DNA of 64,000 nt, from the NCBI RefSeq assembly GCF_014349105.1, contig NZ_JACSJI010000010.1, positions 62,001-126,000 on the forward strand, in the 5' to 3' direction. The DNA comes from Caulobacter sp. 17J80-11 (lineage in GTDB: Bacteria > Pseudomonadota > Alphaproteobacteria > Caulobacterales > Caulobacteraceae). Both the position numbers and the translations under genes were made by a program. The notes beneath the pieces are model-generated. The model ran no database searches and was not told where the DNA came from. It saw only the letters and a list, made by a program, of their open reading frames with translations. Below are positions 1 through 7,936 of the stretch, piece after piece (the first letter of the stretch is position 1; every line of letters begins with the position of its first letter).

Positions 1-98
1 TGCAGAGCTTCTACCGCATGGCCAACGCGCTTTCGGTGGCGCGCGGCTTCGATCCCGACCGGCCGCCGCACCTGGCCAAGGTGACCGAGACCTTCTGA
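1..98 (+). CDS. SIS-domain sugar-phosphate isomerase/deaminase, C-terminal end (partial)
   Basis: Only the last 31 codons are in the window, read from base 3 to a TGA at 96-98. The tail contains ARGFDPDRPPHL followed by KVTETF, a typical C-terminus of SIS-domain enzymes related to GlmS and AgaS that deaminate or isomerise glucosamine-6-phosphate. The stop shares a base with the nagA start codon (TGATG), so the two are translationally coupled. That fits a GlcNAc catabolic operon in which NagA makes glucosamine-6-phosphate and this enzyme converts it to fructose-6-phosphate. The exact subfamily (NagB-II or AgaS) cannot be decided from the fragment. Confidence 0.8.
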   Translation, partial: QSFYRMANALSVARGFDPDRPPHLAKVTETF

Positions 99-1270
99 TG
101 GCCTCAGCCCTCGTCAACGCGCGCGTGCTGACGCCCCAGGGCCTGGTCGACGGCTGCGCCGTGGTGCTGGAGGGCGAGCGGATCAGCGGCGTCGTGCCGA
201 CCGCCGACCTGCCGGCCTCCGCGCCGCGTCGGGACCTGCGCGGCGCCCTGCTGGCCCCCGGCTTCATCGACGTTCAGGTCAACGGCGGCGGCGGGGCGCT
301 GTTCAACGACGCGCCCACGGTCGACACCATCCGCACCATCGGCGCGGCCCACCGCCGGTTCGGCGCCACCGGCTTCCTGCCGACCCTGATCTCCGACGAC
401 CTCGACAAGGTCGCCCAGGCGCTGGACGCGGTCGACGCCGCCATCGAGGCCGGCGTGCCCGGCGTCCTGGGCGTTCACCTGGAGGGTCCGTTCCTCAGCG
501 CCCGGCGCCGGGGGACCCACGACGACAGCAAGTTCCGCGTGCTGGACGAGGCGGCCTGCGCGCTGATCGCCGCCCCCCGCCGCGGCAAGGTGATGATCAC
601 GCTCGCGCCGGAAGCCGCCCCCGCGGCCCTGATCCGCCGGCTCGCCGACGCGGGCGTGATCGTCGCGCTCGGCCACACCGACGCCCGCTACGTCCAGGCC
701 CGGGCGGCGCTCGACGCCGGCGCGCGCGGCTTCACCCACCTGTTCAACGCAATGTCCCAGCTGGGCAGCCGCGAACCCGGCGTGGTCGGGGCGGCGCTGG
801 ACGACGAGGACAGCTTCTGCGGGATCATCGTGGACGGCCGCCACGTCGCCGCCGCCACCCTGCGCGTGGCCCTGAAGGCCAAGCGCCACGACCGCTTCAT
901 GCTGGTCACCGACGCCATGCCCAGCGTCGGCGGGCCGAAGACCTTCCAGCTGCAGGGCCGCACCATCCGTGTGCGCGACGGGGTGTGCGTCGATCAGGCC
1001 GGCGTGCTGTCAGGGTCGGACCTGGACATGGCCTCGGCCGTGCGCAACGCCACAGCCATGCTGGGGCTGCCGCTGGAGGACGCGCTGCGCATGGCCGCGC
1101 GCACGCCGGCCGCCTTCCTGGGGCTGGAGCGCGACCTGGGCGAGATCGCATCGGGCCGCCGCGCCGACCTGGTGCTGCTGAACCCGGAGCTCGAGGTGAT
1201 CGACACCTGGATCGGCGGCCGCGCGGCGTCCGACACCGCCCCTGCAGAGGCGGCCCGCGTCCGTTCATGA
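98..1270 (+). CDS. nagA: N-acetylglucosamine-6-phosphate deacetylase
   Basis: A cytosolic metal-dependent amidohydrolase that removes acetate from GlcNAc-6-phosphate, the second step of amino-sugar or chitin breakdown and of wall recycling. The 390-residue length is normal for NagA. Visible landmarks are the early PGFIDVQVNGGGG strand (residues 54-66), HLEGPF with metal ligand Glu129, LGHTDA with His193, THLFNAM with His214, and the catalytic Asp272 in LVTDAMP. The start overlaps the upstream stop by one base, and its own stop overlaps the zwf start (ATGA). Coupling to zwf and pgl rather than to a nag transporter or regulator is unusual. Confidence 0.95.
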   Translation: MASALVNARVLTPQGLVDGCAVVLEGERISGVVPTADLPASAPRRDLRGALLAPGFIDVQVNGGGGALFNDAPTVDTIRTIGAAHRRFGATGFLPTLISDDLDKVAQALDAVDAAIEAGVPGVLGVHLEGPFLSARRRGTHDDSKFRVLDEAACALIAAPRRGKVMITLAPEAAPAALIRRLADAGVIVALGHTDARYVQARAALDAGARGFTHLFNAMSQLGSREPGVVGAALDDEDSFCGIIVDGRHVAAATLRVALKAKRHDRFMLVTDAMPSVGGPKTFQLQGRTIRVRDGVCVDQAGVLSGSDLDMASAVRNATAMLGLPLEDALRMAARTPAAFLGLERDLGEIASGRRADLVLLNPELEVIDTWIGGRAASDTAPAEAARVRS

Positions 1271-2706
1271 GCCGCGCCGTCGTCCTGTTCGGCGCCACGG
1301 GCGATCTCGCCCTGCGCATGCTGTTTCCCTCGCTCTACAATCTCGAGGCGGACGGCCTGCTGCCGGACGATCTGAGCGTGCTGGCCTGCTCCAAGCCCGA
1401 GCTGTCGGAAGCCGCCTTCGCCGCCCAGGTCGAGGCGGCCGTGCGCCAGCGGGCGGACGGCCGGTTCTCTGAGGAGGCGTGGGACCGCCTGCGCCGGCGG
1501 CTGGGTTACTGCGCCGGCGACGCCACCGGGCCGGAGATGTACATCCGCCTCGCCGCACGCCTGGACGGCACGCGCGAGCGGATCTTCTACCTGTCGACCT
1601 CGCCCAGCCTCTACGGCCCGATCGCGCGCAACCTGGCCCGCGCCGGCCTGACCGGCGGGCGCAGCCGCATCGTGGTCGAGAAGCCGCTGGGCCGCGACCT
1701 GGCCTCCTGCCGCGAGACCAACGACGCCCTGGCCTCGGCCTTCAGCGAGGACCGGATCTTCCGGGTCGACCACTACCTCGGCAAGGAAGCCGTGCAGAAC
1801 CTGCTGGCGCTGCGCTTCGCCAACGCCCTGTTCGAGCCGCTCTGGAACAAGGTCTCGATCGACCACGTGCAGATCACCGTCTCGGAGACGGTCGGGGTCG
1901 AGGGCCGCTCCGCCTACTACGACGACTACGGCGCCGTGCGCGACATGGTGCAGAACCACCTGCTCCAGCTCTTGTGCCTGGTCGCCATGGAGCCGCCGTC
2001 CGACCTCGATCCGGACTCGGTGCGCAACGAGAAGGTGAAGGTGCTGCGCTCGCTGCGCCCGATCGCCGGGCGCGACGTCGAGCGCAAGACGGTGCGCGGC
2101 CAGTACGGCCGCGGCGTGGTCGAAGGCGCGGCGGTGCCCGGCTACGCCGAGGAGGCCGGCCGGCCCAGCGGCACGGACACCTTCGTGGCCCTGTGCGCGC
2201 ACGTGGACAACTGGCGCTGGGCGGGCGTGCCCTTCTACCTGCGCACCGGCAAGCGGCTGCCGACCCGCAGCTCGCAGATCGTCATCCAGTTCCGCCAGGT
2301 GCCGCACTCGATCTTCCCGTCCGGGGACCTGCTCGACAACCGCCTGACCATCCGCCTGCAGCCGGAGGAGGAGATCTCGCTGCTGCTGATGAACAAGACG
2401 CCCAGCCTCGACCAGGCGGGCGTGAAGCTGAAGCCGCTGGCCCTGAACCTCAGCCTGTCGGAAGCCTTCCGCGGCCAGACCCGCCGGCGCATCGCCTACG
2501 AGCGCCTGTTCCTGGAAGCGCTGAACGACAACCCGACCCTGTTCGTCCGCCGCGACGAGGCGGAGGCCGCCTGGGGGTGGATCGACGCGGTGGTCGACGG
2601 CTGGGCCCAGTTCGGCCCGCCGCCCAGTCCCTATCCCGCCGGCGCGTGGGGGCCGTCGGCCGCCTTCGCCCTGACCGAACGCAACGGGCACAGCTGGTAC
2701 GAATGA
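1267..2706 (+). CDS. zwf: glucose-6-phosphate 1-dehydrogenase
   Basis: Oxidises glucose-6-phosphate to 6-phosphogluconolactone with NADP, feeding the Entner-Doudoroff and pentose phosphate pathways. The 479 residues match the family. The nucleotide-binding loop GATGDLA is at residues 9-15, the substrate-binding DHYLGK at 168-173, and the catalytic His231 in QNHLLQ. RTGKRLP lies further on. The ATG at 1267 was chosen over longer upstream frames because it forms an ATGA overlap with the nagA stop and starts directly at the Rossmann strand. The 3' end overlaps pgl in the same way, giving a tightly coupled operon. Confidence 0.96.
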   Translation: MSRAVVLFGATGDLALRMLFPSLYNLEADGLLPDDLSVLACSKPELSEAAFAAQVEAAVRQRADGRFSEEAWDRLRRRLGYCAGDATGPEMYIRLAARLDGTRERIFYLSTSPSLYGPIARNLARAGLTGGRSRIVVEKPLGRDLASCRETNDALASAFSEDRIFRVDHYLGKEAVQNLLALRFANALFEPLWNKVSIDHVQITVSETVGVEGRSAYYDDYGAVRDMVQNHLLQLLCLVAMEPPSDLDPDSVRNEKVKVLRSLRPIAGRDVERKTVRGQYGRGVVEGAAVPGYAEEAGRPSGTDTFVALCAHVDNWRWAGVPFYLRTGKRLPTRSSQIVIQFRQVPHSIFPSGDLLDNRLTIRLQPEEEISLLLMNKTPSLDQAGVKLKPLALNLSLSEAFRGQTRRRIAYERLFLEALNDNPTLFVRRDEAEAAWGWIDAVVDGWAQFGPPPSPYPAGAWGPSAAFALTERNGHSWYE

Positions 2707-3398
2707 TCACCGAACGCTTCTTCGCCCATGCGGACGGCGCGGCCGCGGTGCTCGCGGACGAGATCGCCGAACGGCTGACCGCCGGCGTGGCCGCGCGCGG
2801 CGCCGCCAGCTTCGTGGCCACCGGCGGGACGACGCCGGGCGGCCTCTACGACGCGCTCAGCCGCCGGGCCGCGCCCTGGCGCCGCGTCAGTGTCGCGCTC
2901 TCCGACGACCGCTGGGTCGAACCCACCGACCCCGCCAGCAACGAGCGGCTGGTGCGCGAGCGCCTGCTGGTCGGCGCGGCCGCGGCCGCCGTCCTGACCC
3001 CGCTGAAGACCGCCCACGGGACCCCCGAGGCCGCCTGCGACGATCGAGAAGCCGCGCTCGCGGCCCTGCCCCGCCCCTTCGACGTCTGCCTGCTGGGCAT
3101 GGGCGTGGACGGCCACGTCGCCTCGCTGGTGCCGGGGGCCGAGGGCCTGGCCGGCGGGCTCGACACGACGGGCCTGGTCTGCGCCGTCAACGCGCCCAGC
3201 GCCGCGGGCCGGCCGGAGCGGCTGTCCCTGACCCTGCCGGCCCTGCTGGCCTCGCGCCTTATCGTGCTGTGGTTCCGGGGCGAGGAGAAGCTGCAGGCCT
3301 ACCGGCGCGCCCTGGCCGGCGGCGACCCGGCCGAGGCGCCCGTGCGCGCCCTGCTGCGCCAGGACCGAACCCCCGTCTGGGCCTGCTGGGCGCCGTGA
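2703..3398 (+). CDS. pgl: 6-phosphogluconolactonase
   Basis: Hydrolyses 6-phosphogluconolactone, the product of Zwf, to 6-phosphogluconate. At 231 residues it is the usual size for the GlmS/NagB-like (DevB) family. The signature GMGVDGHVASLVPG (Gly132 to Gly145) carries the catalytic His138, and the N-terminal ATGGTTPGGLYDAL loop binds the phosphate. The ATG at 2703 overlaps the zwf stop (ATGA). In Caulobacter-type genomes edd and glk often follow pgl. Here they do not: a glycosyltransferase-deacetylase gene begins within 75 bases on the same strand. Confidence 0.93.
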   Translation: MITERFFAHADGAAAVLADEIAERLTAGVAARGAASFVATGGTTPGGLYDALSRRAAPWRRVSVALSDDRWVEPTDPASNERLVRERLLVGAAAAAVLTPLKTAHGTPEAACDDREAALAALPRPFDVCLLGMGVDGHVASLVPGAEGLAGGLDTTGLVCAVNAPSAAGRPERLSLTLPALLASRLIVLWFRGEEKLQAYRRALAGGDPAEAPVRALLRQDRTPVWACWAP

Positions 3399-3468
3399 TT
3401 CCTACCTGAGCGGAACCCGCCGGAGCGAGTCGGAGTTGTCCAAGCGGGACAGCAAGCGGGAGCAGGGG

Positions 3469-5817
3469 ATGGTCCGGATCACCGCAGGGGCGGGCACGGC
3501 CGGGAGCGCCGCCGTGGACACGCTGGTCGACGCTCCGAGGATTGAGGCGCCGGCGTCGGCGCTCGCCCGGCCGCCGCGCGTTTCGGTGATCATTCCCGCC
3601 TACAACGCCGCCACCACACTGGACGAGACCCTGGAAAGCCTCGCCACCCAGACGCTGTCGGACTGGGAGGCGGTGGTGATCGACGACGGCTCCACCGACG
3701 CCACCGCCGAGGTCGCCGGGACCTGGGTGGCGCGCGACAAGCGGGTGCGGCTGGTGCGCCAAGCGAACGGCGGCGTCTCTGCGGCGCGCAACGCCGGCAT
3801 CGAGCAGGCGCAGGGCCCCTGGCTGTTCTTCCTCGACGCGGACGACTGGCTTCACCCGCAGGCGCTCGAACACCTGGTCTCGGCCGTCGACGCCCGTCCT
3901 GAGATTGGGCTGGCCTACGGCTCTGTCACCCGCGTGGCCCCGGACGGGGTCTGCGACCCGTTCCACTGCCCCGAGAAGCTCGCCGCCGACCCGCCCGGCA
4001 TGCTCCGCCACCAGAACCAGGTCGCCATCCACGTGCTGGCCTCGCGACGGCTCGTGCGCGAACTGGGCGGCTTCGATACGCAGCTGAAAACCAGTGAAGA
4101 CTGGGACCTGCAGCGCAAGATCGCCTTCTCCGGCGCCGCCTTCCTGCGCGTGCCCGAGGCGATCTCCTACTACCGCATGCGCGCGGGCTCGGCCTCGATG
4201 GATGGTGTCCAGATGCTGCGGGACGCCATGGCCGTGCTCGCGCGCAATCCCCCGCCCTCGCCCGCCCACGCGGACGACATGTGGGAGAACGACGACTTCC
4301 GGCTGACGCTTTATGCGATCTGGTGCGCGGCGCTTGAGGCCGGAGCGGGCCGCGATCCGCTAGGCGCGTTCAAGGACGTCGACCTTCGCCTCATCGACGT
4401 TTACGCCCACCTGGACGGCGCGGTCGAATGTATGTTCGATGCCGTCCGGACCGGCGGCCGCGTGAGCAAGACCCAGGTCGCGCGCGAATGGGGCCGGCTC
4501 GGCCCCGCCCTGGAGCCCCTGCTGGCGCGGCTTCAGCACGACGCCGGGCGCCTGGGCCTGGCGCAGATCCTGCGCTACGCCCTGGAAGAACGCGCCGCAC
4601 GCGAGCACGACGAGGGCGAGCCGCTGCAGGTCGGCTCTACCCTCTCGGTCCCCCTAGACCTGTTCGAAACCCTGCCTGATATTCCCGCCCCGCCCGGGGT
4701 GGACAACGTGCTGCTGCGCATGTCGTCCGGGCCTGAGCAGATCGGCCTCCTGCGCCTGCCGTTGTTCGGTCCGCTGCCGGCACGAGACCTGGCCGACGTC
4801 CTCACCCGGTTCTTCCACCGCAAATACTATTTCGAGATCAACCGCACGCTCTCGCGGCCGACCTTCTGGGCCAGCGCCGCCCTGCGGGTTCCGCTCGCGC
4901 TGGTCGGCGGCCTGCCCACGCCGGCCGGACTGAAACGGCGACTGAGCGACGCGCTCAAGGCTGCAGGCCACGCCGCGGCGGGCCCGGCCGGACCAGGCGG
5001 GCCGACCAGCCTCACCCGGGCGGCCGAGATCGTGGCGGAAGAGGCCCGCGCTCTCGCCCCGACCGCGCCTCTGCGGCCGTGGCCGCGCCCGTCGGCCAAG
5101 GCCGCCGTGCTGGTCGAGCATCTTCCGGTGCTGATGTATCACCGCGTCGCCGAGGACGGGCCGGCAGACCTGGCGCGGTATCGGATAAGCCCGGCGAAGT
5201 TCGAGGCCCAGCTGCGTTGGCTCCGCGACAACGGCTGGCGGGTGATCGGATCGGAGGACCTGGCGCAGGGGCTCGAGCGCTGGACCGGCTTCCCAGAGAA
5301 GGCCGTCGTCCTCACCTTCGACGACGCCTACTGCGATTTCGGCGAGGCGGCTTGGCCCCTGCTCAAGCGCTACGGCGTCATGGCGGAGGTGTTCGTCCCG
5401 GTCGACAAGGTGGGCGGGATGTCCGACTGGGACGCCAGCTACGGGCCACCGGCGCCGTTGATGGATTGGCCTAAGATCAAGGCTCTGGCCGACGACGGAG
5501 TGATCTTCGGCAGCCATCTGGCGACCCACACCAGCCCCGACGGCCTGTCGTCAGAAGCCTTGTTGCGAGAGGCGACGCGCGCGCGCGTCACGCTCGAGGC
5601 CGAGCTCGGCCGTCCAATCCGCTCCATCGCCACGCCTCATGGGGCCTGGGACGAGCGCATCTCCCACACCCTGACCCTGGCCGGGAGCACGATCGTCTAC
5701 ACCACCGAGCCCGGCTTCGTGCGCCTGGGCGACCAGCCGCGGCGGCTGAAGCGGTTTGAAGTGCGCGGCGACCTCGGTCTGGACGCCTTCGTCGCAACCT
5801 TGACGTCCGGGATCTGA
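3469..5817 (+). CDS. bifunctional GT2 glycosyltransferase / polysaccharide deacetylase
   Basis: A fused protein of 782 residues. The N-terminal half is a GT-A family 2 transferase: VSVIIPAYN at residue 38, IDDGSTDATAE, and the metal-binding DADDW at 123-127, with TSEDWDL further on. The C-terminal part from about residue 554 is a NodB-type carbohydrate esterase, with the metal and catalytic Asp pair in TFDD (618-619) and the zinc ligands His683 and His687 in GSHLATH. About 170 residues between the domains have no recognisable fold. No signal peptide is seen, so it probably acts in the cytosol on a lipid-linked or nucleotide sugar, though this is inference. ATG 3469 is preceded by GGGAGCAGGGG; an in-frame TTG at 3436 is an alternative start. 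Confidence 0.85.
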   Translation: MVRITAGAGTAGSAAVDTLVDAPRIEAPASALARPPRVSVIIPAYNAATTLDETLESLATQTLSDWEAVVIDDGSTDATAEVAGTWVARDKRVRLVRQANGGVSAARNAGIEQAQGPWLFFLDADDWLHPQALEHLVSAVDARPEIGLAYGSVTRVAPDGVCDPFHCPEKLAADPPGMLRHQNQVAIHVLASRRLVRELGGFDTQLKTSEDWDLQRKIAFSGAAFLRVPEAISYYRMRAGSASMDGVQMLRDAMAVLARNPPPSPAHADDMWENDDFRLTLYAIWCAALEAGAGRDPLGAFKDVDLRLIDVYAHLDGAVECMFDAVRTGGRVSKTQVAREWGRLGPALEPLLARLQHDAGRLGLAQILRYALEERAAREHDEGEPLQVGSTLSVPLDLFETLPDIPAPPGVDNVLLRMSSGPEQIGLLRLPLFGPLPARDLADVLTRFFHRKYYFEINRTLSRPTFWASAALRVPLALVGGLPTPAGLKRRLSDALKAAGHAAAGPAGPGGPTSLTRAAEIVAEEARALAPTAPLRPWPRPSAKAAVLVEHLPVLMYHRVAEDGPADLARYRISPAKFEAQLRWLRDNGWRVIGSEDLAQGLERWTGFPEKAVVLTFDDAYCDFGEAAWPLLKRYGVMAEVFVPVDKVGGMSDWDASYGPPAPLMDWPKIKALADDGVIFGSHLATHTSPDGLSSEALLREATRARVTLEAELGRPIRSIATPHGAWDERISHTLTLAGSTIVYTTEPGFVRLGDQPRRLKRFEVRGDLGLDAFVATLTSGI

Positions 5818-5825
5818 TCACGCGC

Positions 5826-5884
5826 GGAGACCGACCGACGCGTCTCCGCTCGTCCGGGGCCAAGGCCAGGCACGAGCCCGTGCC
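5826..5884. terminator. candidate terminator hairpins between convergent genes
   Basis: Two short stems lie between the stop codons of the convergent glycosyltransferase genes: GGAGAC pairing with GTCTCC (5826-5831 with 5842-5847) and GGCACG pairing with CGTGCC (5869-5874 with 5879-5884). There is no T-run, so intrinsic termination is only a guess. Confidence 0.3.
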
Positions 5885-5919
5885 CCCGGCGTCGTACGAT
5901 CCGGTTGTCGACTTCGGGG

Positions 5920-7209
5920 TCAGACGCGCCGGAGGGCCAGGTCCGAGGGCGCGTCGCCGCCCGCCGCCGCGCCGCGCGCCTTTCGCCCGAGCACGCGGGC
6001 CAGGGCTTCGCCCACCATCGGGATCCCGTAGCGCTCGGCGCGCATGCGCCCGGCCCGCCCGAGATCGACGCGAAGGTGCGGATCGTCGGCCAGCCGCGCC
6101 AGCGCTTCGGCCATGGCGCCTGGATCCTCGCGAGGGACGACCAGCCCGCCGGACGTGCGCCCATGCTCAAAGATGTCGGGCAGGCCGTGGGCGTCGCTGG
6201 CCACCACCGGCAAGCCGCAAGCCATGGCCTCCAGCGGCGCGACCGGCAGGCCTTCGGTCCGCGACGCGATCGCGAAAGCACTGGCCGCCGACAGCCAGCG
6301 CCGGACGAAGACGCGGTCGGTGACATACTCGCGGATCCAGGTCAGGTGCGGAACCGCGTAGCCCGCGATCAGGTCGGCCAGGTCGGCGTCCCCCTGTCCG
6401 GACCCGATCAGGACCAAGCGCGCGTCCATGTCGGGGCGCGACGCGACCAGCCGTCGCCACGCCTCCATCAAGATGTCCAGGCCCTTGCGGTGCACGTCGA
6501 TGCGGCCGTGGTTGACGACCACGAAGGCGTCATGCGGCAGGCCCAGCTCGGCGCGGGCCACCGACCGGTCGCCCGCCCGCCACTCGTCGAGATCCAGTGG
6601 GTTCGGCACCGCGACGACCTTGTCGCCGTTCAGACCGTAGCGGGCCTTCAGCCGCTCGCGTTCGCGCGCCGAAGGCACGATCAGGCCGGCGGCCAGGCGC
6701 AGGGTCCAGGGACGCACCACCCCCTCCACCGGCGAGGCCGTGAGGTCGCCCCCCTGGAAGGTCGCGTAGGTGGGCACGCCCAGCCGCAGGCCCAGGGCGA
6801 CGAGGGCATCGAAGCGTGCGTACTCGTATTCCTGCACGAGGATGGCGCGGCAACGCTCCTCTTGGAGGATGCGCGCCCAGGCCCGCCAAGGCGTGCCCTT
6901 CCAGCGGCGAAGGCTCTCCCGGTTCGGCGCGGGCGCGGCGGCCTCGCCCGGCCGGACGGGCGGCACCGCCCAGATCGGCGCGCCGGTGCCGGCGTGGACC
7001 AGGCGGGTCGGCTCCGACACCGCGCCGGACACGCAGACGATGATCGGCCGCCAGCCGGCCTGCTGCAGGCCCGCGACGTAGCCGAACAGCCAGCCGCCGG
7101 TCATCTTCTCGGCGAAGTCGTCCAGGACGAGGCCGATCGGGGCTAGGAACTCCTCGATCGGGTCGCCCCAGGGAAAGATGGCGACGCCTGGGCGCGTATC
7201 CGCGGTCAT
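5920..7209 (-). CDS. GT4 family glycosyltransferase
   Basis: A retaining glycosyltransferase of the GT-B fold, 429 residues. The N-terminal half carries the acceptor domain (GGWLFGYVAGLQQAGW near the start). The C-terminal half carries the nucleotide-sugar-binding Rossmann fold with NHGRIDVHRKGLDIL, a variant of the usual G-R-KG-D loop, and SRTEGLPVAPLEAMACGLP with the E-x7-E pair of GT4. ATG at 7209 overlaps the stop of the upstream methyltransferase (ATGA), so it is the last gene of a coupled minus-strand run that begins with an ABC exporter. Its sugar donor cannot be read from the sequence. Confidence 0.88.
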   Translation of the reverse strand: MTADTRPGVAIFPWGDPIEEFLAPIGLVLDDFAEKMTGGWLFGYVAGLQQAGWRPIIVCVSGAVSEPTRLVHAGTGAPIWAVPPVRPGEAAAPAPNRESLRRWKGTPWRAWARILQEERCRAILVQEYEYARFDALVALGLRLGVPTYATFQGGDLTASPVEGVVRPWTLRLAAGLIVPSARERERLKARYGLNGDKVVAVPNPLDLDEWRAGDRSVARAELGLPHDAFVVVNHGRIDVHRKGLDILMEAWRRLVASRPDMDARLVLIGSGQGDADLADLIAGYAVPHLTWIREYVTDRVFVRRWLSAASAFAIASRTEGLPVAPLEAMACGLPVVASDAHGLPDIFEHGRTSGGLVVPREDPGAMAEALARLADDPHLRVDLGRAGRMRAERYGIPMVGEALARVLGRKARGAAAGGDAPSDLALRRV

Positions 7210-7934
7210 GCCCGCTTCCACAGATAGGCGGTCTCGGTTCCCGGGGTGGACGGCTGGTGGAAGACGTAGCCCAGGAAGGTCAACGGCGCCGTGAGCAGGT
7301 AAAGCAGCCGGCGGAGCTTCCAGGGCAGGCGTGAGAACGCGAGGTCGTGGAAGAAGGCGGTGACCGGATTGATGAAGCTGGCCGACGCCGCCGGCGGACC
7401 GCCGAACAGGCCTTCGAGGTCCTCGCGCGCATACCCGCGCCGGACATGGCCCCACTCGGCCATCAGCTCGCCCTCGGTCCGACAGACCCCGCGCATGAAG
7501 CCGTAATAAGGAAACCGCCAGGTGTGGTTCGGGGTGGACACCAGGATGGCGCCCCCCGGACGGACCACCCGAAGCGCCTCGGCCGCCGCCTGATGGTCCT
7601 CCGGCACGTGCTCGAGCACGTCCAGCAGGGTCACGGCGTCGAAGGAGCCGGCGGGGAACGGCAGGCGCCGGGCGTCGCCGCAAACGAACCGGGTCGTGGC
7701 TTCGGACTGGCCGGCGAGGCCCGGGTCGATGTCGACCGTAATCACCTCGGCGTCAGGGTAGAGCATGGCCGCCAGGCCGCTGCGGCCGCCGCCGATCTCG
7801 AGCACGCGCTTGAGGCCGTGCTCCGGGGCGATCCGATGGACCGCGCGCATCTTCTCCCGGTAGAACAGGCCGTCGGTCAGCCCTTTCGGAAACGGATTGC
7901 GGGCGAGGAACGAGCCTAATGCGGCCTTTCGCAT
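7206..7934 (-). CDS. class I SAM-dependent methyltransferase
   Basis: 242 residues with the SAM-binding motif I VLEIGGGRSGLAAML (from residue 44), the ribose-binding acidic residue in ITVDIDP (65-71), and motif IV/post-motif FDAVTLLDVLEHV, as in methyltransferase family 11/UbiE-like enzymes. It lies between glycosyltransferase genes, overlapping the one downstream and separated by two bases from the one upstream. It most likely methylates a sugar or a lipid-linked glycan intermediate; the substrate is inferred from context only. The C-terminal 80 residues are hydrophobic and basic and could touch the membrane. Confidence 0.85.
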   Translation of the reverse strand: MRKAALGSFLARNPFPKGLTDGLFYREKMRAVHRIAPEHGLKRVLEIGGGRSGLAAMLYPDAEVITVDIDPGLAGQSEATTRFVCGDARRLPFPAGSFDAVTLLDVLEHVPEDHQAAAEALRVVRPGGAILVSTPNHTWRFPYYGFMRGVCRTEGELMAEWGHVRRGYAREDLEGLFGGPPAASASFINPVTAFFHDLAFSRLPWKLRRLLYLLTAPLTFLGYVFHQPSTPGTETAYLWKRA

Positions 7935-7936
7935 GG

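Noticed and set aside
994-2691. A long open frame on the minus strand opposite zwf, and similar long antisense frames opposite pst, cysN, nrdA and the M1 fusion.
   Set aside because: They are the expected consequence of high GC3; the translated products are Ala/Arg/Gly/His-rich with no domains, while the opposite strand encodes complete known enzymes.
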